A DNA stretch of 64,000 nucleotides from DATFNI01 sp963787205. Lineage in GTDB: Bacteria; Bacteroidota; Rhodothermia; Balneolales; DATFMH01. Made by a program: the position numbers and the translations under genes. The stretch's first letter is position 1; the number at the start of each line of letters is the position of its first letter. Where the stretch lies: contig CAWBCD010000029.1 of assembly GCA_963787205.1 (NCBI GenBank), positions 133,247-197,246 on the forward strand, written 5' to 3'. The notes under the pieces are model-generated. The model had not been told where the DNA came from. It did not search any database and worked only from the letters and a program-made list of their open reading frames with translations. This document shows positions 9,407-18,076 of this stretch, piece by piece.

Positions 9407-10045
9407 GTGACTAAAACCCATTACGAAAGAATTGCTTCCGGTTTAAAATTCCCCATTTTTCTTTCTATGTTTGCCGCCGGTTTGATGCTGGCAGGCTGTC
9501 AATCCACAAAGACGGTTGCAACTAATAAGGAAAAATCATCGAACGAATCGAAGGAAGTCAAGAGAACTCCCTGGTATGAAACGGCGAAAACGTTTACAAA
9601 GCATCATGATTACTTTGAAGCGACCGGTACCGCCATTTCTCTTGATTCCAGTAATGCGATTACAAAAGCCCGGCATACCTCTGTAGCCATTCTCCAGAGC
9701 CAGTTGCAGGAAATTCTGGAAGGATTACGAACGAATATGGTCAGCAACGGGGTCAAGGTCGCAAAGGATCCCTTGTATATTTTGCAGACGCGTACCTGTC
9801 TCAATGATCTTTATGATCAGTTAAGCCCGGACAAGGTGGCGGTGAATGCGGATGGGAATACCTACAAGGCATATGTTCAAATGCGCATGAGCCGGGCACA
9901 GGTTTGGGATAGCTGGAAGAAATCACTTTCTGAAGCAAGATCTCATTATGCCGAGGCTACCAATGGAAATCCCGTTATCAGGGCCTGGCTGCATCCTGAA
10001 ATGCCTGATTCGACATCCGACTCTTCCACCAGCTCCGGTAAGTGA
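9407..10045 (+). CDS. Lipoprotein, LPP20-like
   Basis: The 212-residue product starts at a GTG 9 bases after the protease stop. Residues 14-31 form a lipoprotein signal ending in a lipobox (MLAGC), so the mature protein should be lipidated at the cysteine and sit in a membrane facing the periplasm. After a low-complexity lysine/serine linker, the core has the pattern EATGTAISLDSSNAITKAR followed by a long helix, which recalls the LPP20/LPP20-like fold (function unknown). The C-terminus is a serine/threonine-rich tail. Position directly behind an HtrA protease hints at envelope quality control, but that is inference. A later ATG start would remove the signal peptide, so GTG is preferred. Confidence 0.7.
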   Translation: MTKTHYERIASGLKFPIFLSMFAAGLMLAGCQSTKTVATNKEKSSNESKEVKRTPWYETAKTFTKHHDYFEATGTAISLDSSNAITKARHTSVAILQSQLQEILEGLRTNMVSNGVKVAKDPLYILQTRTCLNDLYDQLSPDKVAVNADGNTYKAYVQMRMSRAQVWDSWKKSLSEARSHYAEATNGNPVIRAWLHPEMPDSTSDSSTSSGK

Positions 10046-10082
10046 TTTCAGATCTGATCCAGGCGAGTATTAGCTTCAATGA

Positions 10083-10116
10083 AAAAGGCTATCTATACTG
10101 AAATAGATAGCCTTTT
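10083..10116. terminator. Bidirectional terminator (LPP20-like gene / icd)
   Basis: AAAAGGCTATCTAT at 10083-10096 pairs perfectly with ATAGATAGCCTTTT at 10103-10116 around a 6-base loop. The stem is 14 bp and ends in A/T on both sides, as expected for a rho-independent terminator serving both convergent genes. Confidence 0.85.
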
Positions 10117-10141
10117 CAATAATGACCACTTCTGCGATCTT

Positions 10142-11389
10142 TTACATATTTGCAACGATATTTTTAGCAAATTCTGAGCATTTGAGAAGTGTTGCACCTT
10201 CCATGAGTCGTTCGAAGTCGTAGGTAACTTTCTTCTGACCAATGGAAGCTTCCATTCCCTTTTCTACGAGATCGGCGGCTTCGTTCCAGCCCATGTAACG
10301 GAGCATCATTACAGCGGAAAGAATAAGCGACCCGGGGTTCACTTTATCCTGACCGGCGTACTTTGGAGCTGTACCGTGTGTGGCTTCAAATATTGCAATG
10401 CCATTCGTATAGTTGATGTTAGCACCTGGAGCTATCCCGATGCCACCAACCTGGGCGGCTAATGCATCAGAGACATAATCTCCATTGAGATTCAGTGTAG
10501 CGATCACGTCATATTCATCAGGACGCGTGAGTATCTGCTGCAGAAATGCATCGGCAATCATATCTTTAATGATGATACCATTCGGCAGTTTTTGCCATGG
10601 GCCGCCATCCAGATCCTTTCCTCCGAATTCTTCTTTAGCAAGCTCGTATCCCCAGTTTTTGAAGCTGCCCTCGGTAAATTTCATGATGTTTCCCTTATGG
10701 ACAAAGGTCACGCTCTTGCGGTTATTATCAATTGCATATTGAATAGCCGCTCTTACCAGCCGTTTAGTACCTTCTTCCGATACCGGCTTGATACCGATGG
10801 ATGAGGTTTTCGGAAAACGGATATTTTTGACCTTCATTTCGTTGATCAGAAAGTCGATGATCTTATCCGCTTCCGGTGTTCCGCTCTGAAATTCGATACC
10901 GGCATAGATGTCCTCGGTATTCTCACGGAATATCACCATGTCGGTTTTCTCAGGGGCCTTGACGGGGCTTGGGGTACCATCATAATATCTAACAGGACGG
11001 ACACATGCGTAGAGATCAAGTTTCTGTCGCAGAGCAACATTGAGACTGCGAATACCACCACCAACAGGTGTGGTTAGGGGACCTTTAATGGCCACATGAT
11101 AATCTTCGATTACATCCAGTGTATCTTGAGGAAGCCATTCGTTGTTCCCATAGAAATTAACGGCTTTTTCACCAGCGTAGATTTCAAACCATTCGATTTT
11201 TCTTTTCCCGCTGTAGGCTTTTTCAACAGCTGCGTCAATGGTTCTTTTCATTGCAGGTGTGATATCCACACCGATTCCATCACCCTCAATGAATGGAATT
11301 ACCGGATGATCGGATACATGAAGATTCCCATTGACGTCGCTCGTAATTTTATCTCCTTGGGACGGAGCTGTAACTTTTGTATATGACAT
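10142..11389 (-). CDS. icd: NADP-type isocitrate dehydrogenase
   Basis: With the ATG at 11389 the protein has 415 residues, essentially the E. coli Icd length (416). It shows FIEGDGIGVDI near the N-terminus, the substrate loop IRSLNVALRQ (the serine corresponding to E. coli Ser113), VIFRENTEDIYAG, and the C-terminal EATHGTAPKYAGQ cofactor region. It oxidises isocitrate to 2-oxoglutarate and CO2 in the TCA cycle as a cytosolic homodimer. The frame remains open upstream to a TTG at 11413, but those extra residues have no counterpart in the family and would run through a hairpin, so the ATG is preferred. It is convergent with the lipoprotein gene and divergent from the M13 peptidase. Confidence 0.95.
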   Translation of the reverse strand: MSYTKVTAPSQGDKITSDVNGNLHVSDHPVIPFIEGDGIGVDITPAMKRTIDAAVEKAYSGKRKIEWFEIYAGEKAVNFYGNNEWLPQDTLDVIEDYHVAIKGPLTTPVGGGIRSLNVALRQKLDLYACVRPVRYYDGTPSPVKAPEKTDMVIFRENTEDIYAGIEFQSGTPEADKIIDFLINEMKVKNIRFPKTSSIGIKPVSEEGTKRLVRAAIQYAIDNNRKSVTFVHKGNIMKFTEGSFKNWGYELAKEEFGGKDLDGGPWQKLPNGIIIKDMIADAFLQQILTRPDEYDVIATLNLNGDYVSDALAAQVGGIGIAPGANINYTNGIAIFEATHGTAPKYAGQDKVNPGSLILSAVMMLRYMGWNEAADLVEKGMEASIGQKKVTYDFERLMEGATLLKCSEFAKNIVANM

Positions 11390-11706
11390 GGCAGTAATAA
11401 TCTTACCCCGCAAGCGGGGTTATTGAAAGATGTTTATTTTTTGCAGTTGGAAGATAGGGCAGAAAGGGCATAGTTTAAATAACAAATTACAGATCTTTTT
11501 ACTATGCGAAACATACAATAGATTAATTCGTACCAGTTTATCTTAAACAGGACAATTTTCATAAAAAAATATGACGATTCTGTGATTGTATTTTCCTATT
11601 CTTAAGACTTAATATAATTAATTATGAGGGTAGCAGCTTCAATCGCTCAATACCATCTCATTTATACAGAATCTTCTATTACTTACATAAACATAGGATT
11701 TGGAGT
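11390..11706. promoter_or_regulatory. Divergent promoter region of icd and M13 peptidase
   Basis: This 317-base AT-rich gap separates icd (minus) from the M13 peptidase (plus). It must hold both promoters. The only strong structure is CCCCGCAAGCGGGG at 11406-11419, a GC-only hairpin lying 17 bases upstream of the icd ATG in the icd leader. On the icd strand its 3' arm continues into GGGGTAAG, which could act as or mask the ribosome-binding site. Confidence 0.45.
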
Positions 11707-13754
11707 ATGACTAAGCTTCTCAAATGGTGTACACTTGCCGGTGTGTTTCTAATGGCTGGGTTCTTTACCGCTTGCTCGACAAAAATGGTATTAACAAAAA
11801 ACCGGAGTTTAATGCAGCCAACATGGATACGACCGTTGTTCCCGGTAACGATTTTTTTGAGTATGTGAACGGTGGCTGGCTGAAGATAAATAAGATACCC
11901 GCCTCTAAAAGTGCTTATGGGGTATTTTCTAAGATTCAAGATCATAATCAGGATATTCTGAAAGAGATTGTTGCGGAAGCTTCGGATACCTCTACTCAGC
12001 GCGATAGCATCCAGACGATGGTAGGTGATTTTTACATAAGTGGTATGGATACCACTCACATTGAACAATTGGGATACATGCCAATCAAACCGCTACTTGA
12101 CCAGATCCAGAATATGAAGTCCAGGAAGGATGTTCCTGAAATGCTGGCTGAATTGCGTAAACAGGAGATGGGGACCTTGTACGGTACTGATATCGATCAG
12201 GATGCGAAACATTCGGATCAGTATGCGATTTATATCAACCAGGGAGGAATAGGACTGCCGGACCGTGATTACTATCTAGATAAGAGCGCTCATTTCAAGA
12301 AAATTCGAGAGCAATACCTTCAGCATATTGCAACCATGTTTCAGCTGATTGGAGTGGATTCGGTAACAGCGGATAAAAAGGCTCATGAGATCATGAAACT
12401 GGAAACCAATCTTGCTGAATATTCAATGACAAGAGTCGAGCGTCGTGATCCGGATAAGACATATCATAAAATGACGATATCCGAACTTAATAAACTGACC
12501 CCTGAGTTCGATTGGGCATCTCAGTTGCAGGCGCTTGGAGTTCAGGATGTAAATAATGTAATTGTAAGTCAGCCAGAGTTCGTGAAGAACATGAATCAGG
12601 TCATTAAGACCACTCCTCTGGAAGTATGGAAAGATTATTTTACATGGGATGTATTACGGCATACCTCCTCATATCTGTCGAAACCGTTTGAAGCGGCTCA
12701 TTTTAAATTTTACGGTACCACATTGCAGGGGCGAAAAGCGATGGAAAAGCGCTGGAAGCGTGTCGTTGAAACCATCGACGGTAATATCGGAATGGCGCTC
12801 GGTCAGATGTATGTAAAGAAAGCATTCCCGCCTGAGGCTAAAAGGCAGGTCAATGAGATGGTTCAGCATCTTAAAGAAGCGTTCCGGGAACAGATTAAGA
12901 GCCTGGACTGGATGAGTGAGGCAACAAAACAAAAGGCCCTTGAAAAACTGGATAAATACCTGGTTCAGATTGGATATCCTGATAAGTGGATTGATTATTC
13001 CAGTGTTACAATCAAACCGGAAGACTACCTTGGGAATGTTATTCGTGCATCAGAATTCGACTTTCAACGCAACATCCATAAACTGGGTAAACCGGTTGAC
13101 CGAAATGAGTGGTTTATGACACCCCAGACGGTTAACGCGTATAATAACCCGACGATGAATGAAGTCGTATTTCCCGCAGGTATCCTGCAACCGCCGTTTT
13201 TTGATCCCAAAGCCGAAGCTGCCTTAAATTATGGAGCCATTGGTGTGGTTATTGGTCATGAGATGACACATGGTTTCGACGATGAAGGTCGGAAATATGA
13301 TTCTGACGGTAACCTGAATAACTGGTGGACCAAAGAGGATCAGAAAAAATTTGAGGAACGTGCAGAAAAGGTTGCCCGGGAATATGATCAGTTTACAGTG
13401 CTTGATAGCCTTCATGTGAATGGAAAACTTACCCTTGGTGAAAACATAGCTGATCAGGGTGGCCTGTTGTTGGCTCATAATGCACTTTTAAAGTATTACC
13501 AAGCACATGGAAACCCGGGCAATGTCGACGGTTTTACCCCGGACCAGCGCTTTTATCTGGCTTATGCCCGAGTATGGCGAACCAAATACACCTCTGAATT
13601 GCAATCCATGCTGATCAAGGTTGATCCGCATTCACCGCCCAAATACCGTGTGAATGGAAATGTTGTTAACATGGCACCATGGTATAAGGCATTCGATGTT
13701 ACCCCCGAAGACAGCATGTATGTTGCACCTGACAAACGCGCTCTGGTATGGTGA
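11707..13754 (+). CDS. pepO: M13 (neprilysin/PepO-like) metallopeptidase, lipoprotein, frameshift near 5' end
   Basis: The mature enzyme fills the frame ending at 13754. It has an N-terminal PGNDFFEYVNGGWL block, the zinc site GHEMTHGFDDEG (HExxH, about residue 512 of that frame), the third-ligand motif GENIADQGG, and the family's C-terminal end ...VW. That frame has no signal peptide: its first ATG (11724) gives an implausible start. A lipoprotein signal, with ATG at 11707 and a good AGGATTTGGAGT ribosome site, hydrophobic stretch and lipobox FTAC, is in another frame. One added A in the A5 run near 11780 or the A6 run near 11796 would join the two. I therefore call one gene with a real or sequencing frameshift. 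It should cleave oligopeptides in the periplasm. Confidence 0.85.
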
Positions 13755-13837
13755 TGCGTGGTTTTCGTGATTTTGTGTTCTGAGTGCAACGCACAAGTCT
13801 GCTAAATCAAAAATAATCCACAGACATAATTGTAAAG

Positions 13838-13864
13838 CCTTCTCTTTCCGGGGAAGGTTTTTTT
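13838..13864 (+). terminator. Rho-independent terminator after M13 peptidase
   Basis: CCTTCTC pairs with GGGAAGG (one G-U pair) around a TTTCCG loop, followed by a run of seven T at 13858-13864. It lies about 85 bases after the peptidase stop. Confidence 0.8.
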
Positions 13865-14049
13865 ATGCTAAATGATAGTAAACAGGCAAAAAAAGTGGGG
13901 AATACCAAATCATTGGATATTAATTTAAATAGGGCAAATAGACTTTTGAAAGAATGATGATTGAGATATATGCTCGCGTACAAAGAGAAGCCCGCAGGGA
14001 ACGTGAGGGGGGGGAATTTTACAAATAGTAACTATTTATCCAAAAAACT

Positions 14050-14904
14050 ATGATTAAGCGTATTCTTGTAGCACTCGATCCAAGTCCGGATACAATAATT
14101 GCAACTGAGTATGCGATAGATATCGCTCAGAAAAACAATGCAGCTGTAACCGGACTTGCGGTAATTGATCAAGGTAAAATAGCCGCAGAAGCTGTAGGAA
14201 GTGGAATAGGAGTGATGTACTATTCGGACCTGCTTAAGAAACATCTCGATAAAGAAACCAGGGGTATTTCAAAACGATTGATCGATGAGTTTGATGAACG
14301 AATTGCAGCAACGGGTATCGAGCACATGTTTTCCATGAAAGAAGGGGTACCGTTTGATCGGATTATTGAAGATATGAAAGTCCATGATCTGGTTTGCATC
14401 GGTCGCAGGCCCAATTTTTTCTACAGTAATCCTGAACCAGAATCAAAAACACTCACAAAGATTGTTAGAAATGCCACGATCCCGGTCTTCATCGCAGGAA
14501 ATGAATATCGGCCGATTCGGCGTGTAATGATAGCTTATGACGGGAGTCCAGCCGTTATCCGTGCCATGCATAGCCTGGTTCATTTACAACCGTTCGGAAA
14601 TCCTGAGTACTGCATACTTGTACATGTCCGGCAAAGTGAGGATGAAAATGTGAAAAAAGATGCAGATCTATTGCTAAGCCTGGCAGCCGGATATCTCGAG
14701 GACCACGGAATGCCAAACGTAGATGTCAGTAACCTCTCAAAGGGCGATATAGCCGATAAGCTGATCCTTACAGCCGACCAGCTTGAAATCGATCTGTTGG
14801 TTGCCGGTACACACAGCGGATCAATGTGGCACAGGTTCGCTTTCGGATCTACGCTTGATAGATTACTTGATGAGGACATCCGGCCGGTTTTGGTCTATCA
14901 TTGA
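14050..14904 (+). CDS. Tandem universal stress protein (two UspA domains)
   Basis: The 284-residue protein contains two Usp domains. The first begins RILVALDPSP at residue 4 and runs to about 150; the second begins RRVMIAYDGSP at about 157 and runs to the end. The C-terminal nucleotide loop reads GTHSGSMWHRFAFGST, close to the G-2x-G-9x-G(S/T) ATP motif but with Ser in the second Gly position. The first domain's equivalent is degenerate. Such fused Usps are cytosolic stress or energy sensors. The gene stands alone, with a G-rich stretch (13990s) some 50 bases before the ATG and terminators on both sides. No specific role can be given. Confidence 0.9.
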   Translation: MIKRILVALDPSPDTIIATEYAIDIAQKNNAAVTGLAVIDQGKIAAEAVGSGIGVMYYSDLLKKHLDKETRGISKRLIDEFDERIAATGIEHMFSMKEGVPFDRIIEDMKVHDLVCIGRRPNFFYSNPEPESKTLTKIVRNATIPVFIAGNEYRPIRRVMIAYDGSPAVIRAMHSLVHLQPFGNPEYCILVHVRQSEDENVKKDADLLLSLAAGYLEDHGMPNVDVSNLSKGDIADKLILTADQLEIDLLVAGTHSGSMWHRFAFGSTLDRLLDEDIRPVLVYH

Positions 14905-15000
14905 TAACGGCATCAAGCAAAGCTGACTTGATGGAAAGATTAACCAAGAGATCAATTATCTGGGGGATGGAGTAGAGACAGAACTTTTACAAGACACAAA

Positions 15001-15036
15001 AAAAGCCGATCCCTAAAGTTAAAGGGACCGGCTTTT
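15001..15036. terminator. Bidirectional terminator (usp / pckA)
   Basis: AAAAGCCG at 15001-15008 pairs with CGGCTTTT at 15029-15036. CCCT at 15011-15014 pairs with AGGG at 15023-15026, with one A-C mismatch in the stem. An A-run precedes and a T-run follows, so it can serve both convergent genes. Confidence 0.85.
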
Positions 15037-15063
15037 ATGTGTTTGTCAGAAATGAATCAGAAT

Positions 15064-16668
15064 TCAGACCACTGGTCCTGCCTCGATGATGGATGAACTG
15101 GCCTTTTCTTTATATTTCTCAAAGTTTTTTACAAACATATTAGCCAGTTCTCTTGCTTTCTTGTCATAGGCGGCTTTATCCTGCCAGGTGTTTCTGGGGA
15201 TAAGCACTTCATCGGGGACACCAGCTACTTTTGTTGGTATGCTGACACCAAAGATCGGATCGGTTATGTATTCAGCATTATCCAATTCACCAGCTATAGC
15301 GGCACTAAGCATTCGTCGTGTGTGCGCCAGTTTCATTCGTGTGCCGACTCCGTATGGACCACCAGTCCAGCCAGTGTTTACCAGCCACACTCTGGATCCG
15401 TAGGTGCGAATTTTTTCTGCGAGCATTTCAGCATAAACGGTTGGATGCATGGGCATAAAAGGGGCTCCGAAACATGCAGAAAATGTGGCCTGTGGTTCGG
15501 TTACCCCACGTTCCGTTCCGGCAACTTTCGCAGTGTAACCACTGATAAAGTGGAACATAGCCTGTTCAGGTGTCAGGCTGGAAATAGGAGGTAAGACTCC
15601 AAATGCATCAGCCGTAAGGAAAATGATATTTTGTGGATGACCACCGAAGCCATCTTTACTTGCATTTGGTATGTAATCCAGCGGATAGGAACACCGGGTA
15701 TTCTCGGTGTACTGGTTATCATCAAAATCCGGTTTACGGTTTACATCAAGGGGAATATTTTCGAGGATGGTACCTGGCATTTGAGTGGTAGCATAAATCA
15801 TCGGTTCACCTTCGGCAGACAGATGAATGGTCTTGGCATAGCAGCCACCCTCAAAATTGAAGACCCCGTTGTCGCTCCAGCCGTGTTCGTCATCACCAAT
15901 GAGCGTTTTGTCAGGATCGGCAGAAAGAGTCGTTTTCCCGGTTCCTGAAAGACCAAAGAATATTGCTGTGTCGCCATTCTTGTCAATATTGGCAGAACAG
16001 TGCATCGGCATAACTCCCTTGTGAGGTAACAGATAGTTCATCACGGAGAAAATACCTTTCTTTACTTCGCCCGAATACATTGTCCCACCGATTAGAATCA
16101 GCTTTTTGGTGAAATTTACCAGGACGAAAATATCCGTGCGGGTTTTGTCGATTGCAGGATCTGAGTGGAAGTTGGTCGCTGCCAGAACGGTAAATTCCGG
16201 TTTATGATCTTTCAGCTCTTCTTCCGTCGGCTGACGGAACATGTTGTACGAGAATAAACCATGATAGGCGGCCTCACTGACGACGCGTATTGGCAGCCGG
16301 TAGTCAGTATCGGCACCAGCAAAAGCGTCAATAACGTATAGTTTTTTATCCTTCAGATAATCAAGCATTTTTTGATGGAGCTGATCAAAAACCTCGTCTG
16401 AAGTAAGTTGATTAATCGGTCCCCAATCGATGTCATCATGAACAGATTGATCGTCAACGACAAATTTGTCCTTCGGTGATCGGCCGGTGTATTTACCAGT
16501 CAAAACACGAATTGCGTAATTATCTGTCAGAACGCCTTCTCCGTTTTTAATAATCTCTTCATAGTATTCGGCCGGTGTCAGATTCCAAACCAGATTGGTA
16601 TGATTTCCCAAACCTATATAATCTAACCCGTAGTTACTTTTTGGATGTTCTTTAGTTTCCTTTAACAT
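15064..16668 (-). CDS. pckA: Phosphoenolpyruvate carboxykinase (ATP)
   Basis: The 534-residue length fits the ATP-dependent family (about 525-540). The kinase-1a loop is GLSGTGKTTLSADP, the metal/adenine region includes DDEHGWSDNGVFNFEGGCY, and GGTMYSGEVKKGIF and TGWTGGPYGVGTRM are also present. It makes phosphoenolpyruvate from oxaloacetate for gluconeogenesis, or runs in reverse during fermentation. On the minus strand an AAGGAG lies 9 bases before the ATG. The same bases are inside a 33-codon ORF (16662-16763) whose stop overlaps this start, suggesting possible translational coupling. It is convergent with the usp gene across a clear terminator. Confidence 0.96.
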   Translation of the reverse strand: MLKETKEHPKSNYGLDYIGLGNHTNLVWNLTPAEYYEEIIKNGEGVLTDNYAIRVLTGKYTGRSPKDKFVVDDQSVHDDIDWGPINQLTSDEVFDQLHQKMLDYLKDKKLYVIDAFAGADTDYRLPIRVVSEAAYHGLFSYNMFRQPTEEELKDHKPEFTVLAATNFHSDPAIDKTRTDIFVLVNFTKKLILIGGTMYSGEVKKGIFSVMNYLLPHKGVMPMHCSANIDKNGDTAIFFGLSGTGKTTLSADPDKTLIGDDEHGWSDNGVFNFEGGCYAKTIHLSAEGEPMIYATTQMPGTILENIPLDVNRKPDFDDNQYTENTRCSYPLDYIPNASKDGFGGHPQNIIFLTADAFGVLPPISSLTPEQAMFHFISGYTAKVAGTERGVTEPQATFSACFGAPFMPMHPTVYAEMLAEKIRTYGSRVWLVNTGWTGGPYGVGTRMKLAHTRRMLSAAIAGELDNAEYITDPIFGVSIPTKVAGVPDEVLIPRNTWQDKAAYDKKARELANMFVKNFEKYKEKASSSIIEAGPVV

Positions 16669-16763
16669 GAGTAGAATCTCCTTATTAATGAGAAGTGGCC
16701 GGCAAATTGGCTTTCCGGCAAAAGATTGGTTTTCAGCAGGTTACTGTAATATGTATAAGTCAT
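16662..16763 (-). CDS. Candidate leader ORF (33 aa) overlapping pckA start
   Basis: On the minus strand an ATG at 16761-16763 opens 33 codons ending in TAA at 16662-16664, which overlaps the pckA start (ATGTTAA). GGAGGAG, an almost ideal Shine-Dalgarno, lies 4 bases before the ATG, and a TCCCGA/TCGGGA hairpin (16772-16786) covers it. The encoded peptide is unremarkable (tyrosines near the start, LLKTNLLP in the middle, ending RRFYSC). I recognise no family. It could be a regulatory leader peptide or a chance ORF; the ribosome site and the stop/start overlap favour the former. There is no codon-use or homology support. Confidence 0.35.
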   Translation of the reverse strand: MTYTYYSNLLKTNLLPESQFAGHFSLIRRFYSC

Positions 16764-17517
16764 AAAACTCCTCCCGAACATCGGGATAAGAGCCCTTAAT
16801 TTCAAAGTCAATTAATGAATGGGATTAAGGACTCGGACAATACCGTAAGACAATATCGTAAGTTTTAGGTGTTCTCGTTAATGGTCTGTTGACGTATGGT
16901 TTGCTTTTCTTGCGGTACGCTAAGGGTATCGTTTGTTAGCCCTTGGTGATTAATTGCTTAAGTGTAGAAATAATAGTCAGGAAATCGGTTCTATATTTGA
17001 TTTTATTATGTTTATGGTTATACCCTCATAATGTATAATATAGTCACTCTTATAAACATTGTTCAGAAAAACTACAGAATCAAATACCTGAAAAATCTTT
17101 TAAGAGAATGCCTGAGGTATTCATTGATTCCCTGTTCTGTATGTAAACAGAAAGTATATGGTAAGAGTGCCCTGTTGGTATGTTGTAATCAACAGCAAGA
17201 AAACACGTAAATTCTACATATTCTCTACATGATCATTAGAAATAATAATTTATACCTTGTCTGAATAAGATATAAAAGATTGTTTATTATCTAAAAAGGC
17301 AAGCCTCACAGTGGTCACGACAGATTTTAATGCCGTACTAAACTCAAAAGAAATCCGTTTTTTTGGAGTGTTGGTCAGGTAGGTTCGATGGTTCGATAAG
17401 ATTGTCACATCATACTGATTAGTTACCACTTTCCAGCACTTATAGAATTGAGGATATGATGTAAAATCGTTACAACTACCGTACAGTTAAAGATTAAACA
17501 ATTGAATAATAACCCAT
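16764..17517. other. Low-density AT-rich intergenic region
   Basis: About 750 bases between pckA and the interrupted lipoprotein gene contain no convincing ORF on either strand. It presumably includes the pckA promoter. A TATATTTG at 16992-16999 resembles the -7 element of Bacteroidota promoters on the plus strand, but no matching TTTG was found at the right distance. The region could hold eroded genes. Confidence 0.4.
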
Positions 17518-17838
17518 ATGCGAAAGCTGATGACGAGTAATTTGTCTTCCATTGTGTTGGCAGTTGTGGCACTCATCGTATCTGGATGCAGTAATAATAA
17601 CGCAACAGGTTCTTCCAATCCCAATCCCCTTCCCGATACCTATTATGGAAAGAATATCCAACGCATTTTTAACAACTGCGGGAGCAGTTAAGGCGGTTGT
17701 CATATCAATGGAAGTGCTTATGGTGTAAATATGGCAACCTATAATAGTTTAATGAACAGTTATAGTTCAGAGTATGGACGGCAGCCATTAAGCACGGTCG
17801 AAATAGATACTTTGGTTCAGTGGATAAAAATGGGGTGA
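17518..17838 (+). pseudogene. Haem-protein-like lipoprotein interrupted by in-frame TAA
   Basis: Translation from the ATG at 17518 gives a lipoprotein signal with lipobox VSGC, an Asn/Pro/Ser linker, then IFNNCGSS, a TAA stop at 17689-17691, and directly afterwards, in the same frame, GGCHINGSAYGVNMATYNSLM, later ending DTLVQWIKMG at 17836. The halves together look like small haem c proteins of this phylum, which read IFN..C....GCHI.G...GVN..TY. The CH of the haem motif lies just after the stop. So the gene is either broken by one codon or carries a sequencing error. The stop is TAA, so selenocysteine or pyrrolysine insertion is not an explanation. A terminator follows at 17841. Confidence 0.6.
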
Positions 17839-17840
17839 CA

Positions 17841-17862
17841 AACAAATAATTTGTTTTTTTTT
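17841..17862 (+). terminator. Small terminator-like hairpin
   Basis: AACAAA at 17841-17846 pairs with TTTGTT at 17850-17855 around TAA, followed by seven further T. The stem is weak but correctly placed 2 bases after the stop of the interrupted lipoprotein gene. Confidence 0.5.
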
Positions 17863-18076
17863 GCCGTAACCGTTTCCATTATCATATAATCCTTCTATTA
17901 TTTTATGTAAGTTTATTTTTGATGGTGTATAAAAATATCGGTGTGCAGAAGCTGTTGGTGAAGGCTGTGAAGCAACAAAAACAACGAGTAATGTTGGTTG
18001 TGTGCCTCCTGTATTATTCGTGTAAGCGGATTAATACACATTTTTATGAAGTAGCAATTCCTAGATGGGTTAAAAT

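Noticed and set aside
17689..17691. Stop-codon recoding (selenocysteine or pyrrolysine) in the haem-like lipoprotein
   Set aside because: The codon is TAA, which is not used for either residue, and no recoding hairpin was seen.
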